Shown here piece after piece: positions 61,718 to 64,000 of a stretch of DNA of 64,000 nt. Below the pieces are notes generated by a model. The model saw only the letters and a program-made list of their open reading frames with translations, did no database searches and had not been told where the DNA came from. Numbering within the stretch: the stretch's first letter is position 1; the number at the start of each line of letters is the position of its first letter. The position numbers and the translations under genes are program-made. Source of the DNA: Bacillota bacterium (GTDB lineage Bacteria; Bacillota; UBA4882; UBA8346); contig JAFABB010000024.1 in NCBI GenBank assembly GCA_023426245.1, positions 186,001 through 250,000 of the forward strand, in the 5' to 3' direction.

Positions 61718-61800
61718 CAATTTAGTTATATTGTTTGGGGATTAAACGAAGTGGACCGGCCGGTTCTGCAACCAACTGGACTCAAGGAGAAAACAAAAAA
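61718..61800 (+). pseudogene. Remnant of a second GH73 gene
   Basis: The stretch reads QFSYIVWGLN, then after a one-base slip GPAGSATNWTQGENKKIKP. It aligns with QYSYNLFGIK and GPAGSATSWTREENPKSKI of the intact GH73 gene (60090-60172). DNA identity is high over CCGGCCGGTTCTGCAACCA. Only about 83 bp survive, beside the second HD-GYP gene just as the intact copy stands beside the first. It is a decayed duplicate. Confidence 0.85.
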
Positions 61801-61817
61801 ATCAAACCAAGGTTCAT

Positions 61818-62861
61818 TCAGCAAACTCTTCGGACAACGTTGATTTCCGGTTTCTGATATAAGTTATAAATCTCCCCCTGATTGATGCCGTCAACGACCT
61901 TGATTAAACACTGGTACCGTGAAATGGAAAGTACTTCTACGGTTTGATGATTGCTTAAAACCAAAACGCTTCCCCTGGTAAAAGGGGTGACAATTTTTTT
62001 AAGACTATTCACTACATCTAAATTATACTTAAGGGGAGTGTTTTCACAAATTTCTTGAATGGCAAGGGATGGCGGAACTCCCTTTTTATAAACACGAGCC
62101 GCTGTCATCGCATCAAAAACATCGGCTACCGCTATAATCTTAGCGAAACGGTGAATCCGTTTACCCTTTAACCCTCTCGGATAACCTGAGCCATCTTCCC
62201 GCTCATGATGTTCCAAGGCCATGTGGGGGATTAAAAAACTCATCTGGACACTTTTTCTGAGAGCTTGATACCCTTCTCTGGTATGGGTCTTAATCAGTTC
62301 ATATTCCTGGGGATTTAATTTACTGGGTTTGTTTAAAACCCAAAAATCAATATAAATTTTTCCAATATCATGCAACAAAGCACTGACACCTAGAATCTCC
62401 AGATCATTCCGCCCCAGATTCATCATGGAACCAATCATCAAGGATAGGACGCATACATGGACCGAGTGGGAAAAAGTGTAAGTATCATAAGAGTTAATTT
62501 GATGGATGTTATAGATAACATAAGAATTGCCAAGGAGCGAATCCAGAATATCATTGACCAAATCCTTTATTTTAACCATCTCGAGTCTTTGACTTTCTTT
62601 CAACTGATGAAAGGTTGTCCGAAGTATCGAATTCGCGTTGAAACGAATTTCATCCTTAATCGGCTCCGGGACGGCCGACCCATTGTCGACTGAATCATTT
62701 TGCACCCAAATCGAATCAAGGTCCAACTTCCTGATTTTGTTGATCAATAAGGGGTTGAGTTTAACGTTTTCCTGGAGTAGGACCAAACCATCCTTGGCCC
62801 GACGGATGGGTGATGCCAGTATCATACCGGGTTTAGCTTCGGTTGGCGAAATCTTCGGCAT
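61818..62861 (-). CDS. HD-GYP domain protein, cyclic-di-GMP phosphodiesterase candidate (copy B)
   Basis: The ATG at 62861 follows GGGAGG. The 347 residues equal copy A in length and layout, with ALLHDIGKIYIDFWVLNKPS, THTREGYQALRKS and PHMALEHHEREDGSGYPRGL. The two proteins share most residues in the HD-GYP domain and the tail (NQGEIYNLYQKPE) and differ more in the N-terminal half, suggesting the same output with different input. It is one of a tandem pair created by segment duplication. Confidence 0.92.
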   Translation of the reverse strand: MPKISPTEAKPGMILASPIRRAKDGLVLLQENVKLNPLLINKIRKLDLDSIWVQNDSVDNGSAVPEPIKDEIRFNANSILRTTFHQLKESQRLEMVKIKDLVNDILDSLLGNSYVIYNIHQINSYDTYTFSHSVHVCVLSLMIGSMMNLGRNDLEILGVSALLHDIGKIYIDFWVLNKPSKLNPQEYELIKTHTREGYQALRKSVQMSFLIPHMALEHHEREDGSGYPRGLKGKRIHRFAKIIAVADVFDAMTAARVYKKGVPPSLAIQEICENTPLKYNLDVVNSLKKIVTPFTRGSVLVLSNHQTVEVLSISRYQCLIKVVDGINQGEIYNLYQKPEINVVRRVC

Positions 62862-63116
62862 TGTCAATACCTCCCGCTCAATCAAAATAAACCTCTATTT
62901 CGATCCTAAAACTAAACGACAAAGTCAAGCTGACTTCCTAGTAGATAAACTGCATAGTTCCTTTATATACCTGAGTCTATCCATAAAACTCAGAATAATG
63001 AAAAAGTCCTCCTCCCACTTGATTCAATGATCGTATTTACATTATACATATTCTTCCATGGATTCTCTGTCGATTTTTGCAAGTTTCAATATTATTATAT
63101 AATTCTCTGTATTTTA

Positions 63117-63146
63117 TTGTCTAACCGAAAATAAACATGATAAAAT
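63117..63146 (+). promoter_or_regulatory. Possible sigma-A promoter of the EamA gene
   Basis: TTGTCT (63117-63122) and TAAAAT (63141-63146) are 18 bp apart, about 90 bases ahead of the ATG at 63234. Confidence 0.5.
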
Positions 63147-63233
63147 CGGAAGAAGGATCTATTCGCCAAAAATTGAATTAATCATGGAGTACAAGTTTGA
63201 ATCCAATCATTTTTTGGGAAAGAGGTACATCGG

Positions 63234-63659
63234 ATGTTCCCCACATGGGTGTATTATGCGCTCGGTTCAGCATTTTTCGCAGGGCTGACCGCTCTTTTCG
63301 GCAAAATTGGAGTTACTGGGATAAATTCCAACTTAGCCACCTTTCTACGGACAATCGTGGTTCTCGTTTTTGCCGGTGGAATTGTTTTGGCAACCGGCCA
63401 GTGGCAGAATCCCGCGAAGTTATCAGGCAAAACATTGACTTTTTTAATTCTTTCTGCATTAGGAACCGGAGCTTCATGGCTATGTTATTACCGGGCGTTG
63501 CAATTGGGCCCGGCCTCGAAGGTTGCGCCCATTGATAAGCTGGGAGTGGTTTTCGCAATGTTGCTGGCATTTATATTTCTGGGAGAAAAAGCAGACCCAA
63601 GGACACTTACGGGTGGTGCTTTGATTGTGGCCGGTGCGCTTGTGATTGTTTTAAAATAA
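63234..63659 (+). CDS. EamA-family half-size membrane transporter
   Basis: The 141 residues hold about five helices: one EamA (DMT) repeat rather than the usual two. It begins WVYYALGSAFFAGLTALFGK and ends DPRTLTGGALIVAGALVIVLK. AGAGG precedes the ATG. Such half proteins probably form dimers. The substrate is unknown; family members export amino acids or metabolites. It is 33 bp ahead of the next gene. Confidence 0.88.
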   Translation: MFPTWVYYALGSAFFAGLTALFGKIGVTGINSNLATFLRTIVVLVFAGGIVLATGQWQNPAKLSGKTLTFLILSALGTGASWLCYYRALQLGPASKVAPIDKLGVVFAMLLAFIFLGEKADPRTLTGGALIVAGALVIVLK

Positions 63660-63692
63660 AAAAAAAGAGCTGACGATCCATTGGATTTCAAC

Positions 63693-64000
63693 ATGATTAT
63701 TGCTGCAACGATCTTAGGAATTACCTTACTTATTTTCACCCTTGGAAAAAGTCCCGTCTTTCGGGTCGACCGGGCCGGAGTGGCCATTATTGGAGCTACT
63801 TTAATCATCTCCACCGGTGTTCTTACCTTCAATCAAGCTATTCATACCATTGATTTCCGAACGATCGTTTTGTTGTTCACGATGATGATTGTAACCGCCA
63901 ACCTGAAATTGGCAGGTTTCTTTCAACTCATCGGCAATATTCTATTAAAAAATGCCAAAAGCCAAAAAAGGCTTCTATTCATTGTGATTATGATGGCTGG
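63693..64000 (+). CDS. ArsB/NhaD-superfamily permease, 3' end cut by window
   Basis: The frame stays open to the window edge: MIIAATILGITLLIFTLGKS, VDRAGVAIIGATLIISTGVL, TIDFRTIVLLFTMMIVTANL. These are the first three helices of the ArsB/NhaD-like (ion transporter) superfamily, which includes arsenite, sodium and citrate carriers. A TTG 12 bases upstream is an alternative start; neither has a good ribosome site. It lies 33 bp after the EamA gene and may be co-transcribed. Confidence 0.7.
   Translation, partial: MIIAATILGITLLIFTLGKSPVFRVDRAGVAIIGATLIISTGVLTFNQAIHTIDFRTIVLLFTMMIVTANLKLAGFFQLIGNILLKNAKSQKRLLFIVIMMA

Overview
The window reads as chromosome from a spore-forming Bacillota with moderate to low GC. 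Sporulation is shown by spoVAC-spoVAD-spoVAE and a Spo0E-type phosphatase. Other Bacillota marks are a yqhH-yqhG pair, a GlcT-like antiterminator with PTS genes, and class guanidine-I and lysine riboswitches. Two things suggest an outer membrane. One is a small exported beta-strand protein ending in Arg-Phe (9373-10056). The other is a sugar-binding protein whose signal peptide has no lipobox (41986-43272). A diderm Bacillota of the Hydrogenisporia/Limnochordia type is my best guess, but that is inference. No rRNA, tRNA, CRISPR array, prophage or intact insertion sequence was seen.

Layout. 1-5.3 kb: the end of a P1-type peptidase, coaBC, a TudS-like protein, a secreted PHP metallohydrolase, a zinc-ribbon peptide, and a Gdx guanidinium exporter behind a complete promoter-riboswitch-terminator unit. 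5.3-11.3 kb: a structured intergenic element, then an envelope operon (beta-barrel, sensor-HAMP class III cyclase, membrane coiled coil, lipoprotein). A divergent single-domain cyclic-nucleotide receptor follows. This is the best candidate for an undescribed signalling system. 11.7-18.2 kb: yqhH, yqhG, rsmE, then small minus-strand genes including a HEAT-repeat protein and two GyrI-like proteins.

18.4-24.6 kb: a seven-gene minus-strand run (MocR-like regulator/aminotransferase, GNAT, GNAT, asd, TIGR04076-like, GNAT, dapA) behind a lysine riboswitch with its own promoter and terminator. 24.7-38.2 kb: DUF475, two MFS carriers, a frameshifted acyltransferase, Spo0E, a zincin-like protein, flavodoxin, CorA, a glycerophosphodiesterase, a PAS remnant, HAD, AraC and TrmO. 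38.2-45.2 kb: a PTS cluster (EIIA, EIICB, GlcT-like antiterminator, HPr) next to a sugar ABC importer without ATPase, whose leader carries a terminator.

45.3-53.7 kb: the spoVA operon with a likely sigma-G promoter, pepD, a nickel-type ECF pair with nikR, and a ModF-like double ATPase. 53.7-55.0 kb: a repeat sink with a 21-bp heptad minisatellite and nested palindromes. 55.0-64.0 kb: dnaE, lepB, a GH73 glucosaminidase, two paralogous HD-GYP genes with a decayed GH73 copy between them, an EamA half-transporter and the start of an ArsB/NhaD-like permease.

Start codons were mostly chosen by Shine-Dalgarno placement, so many are shorter than the longest open frame. All functional calls are from reading the sequence; no database search was run.
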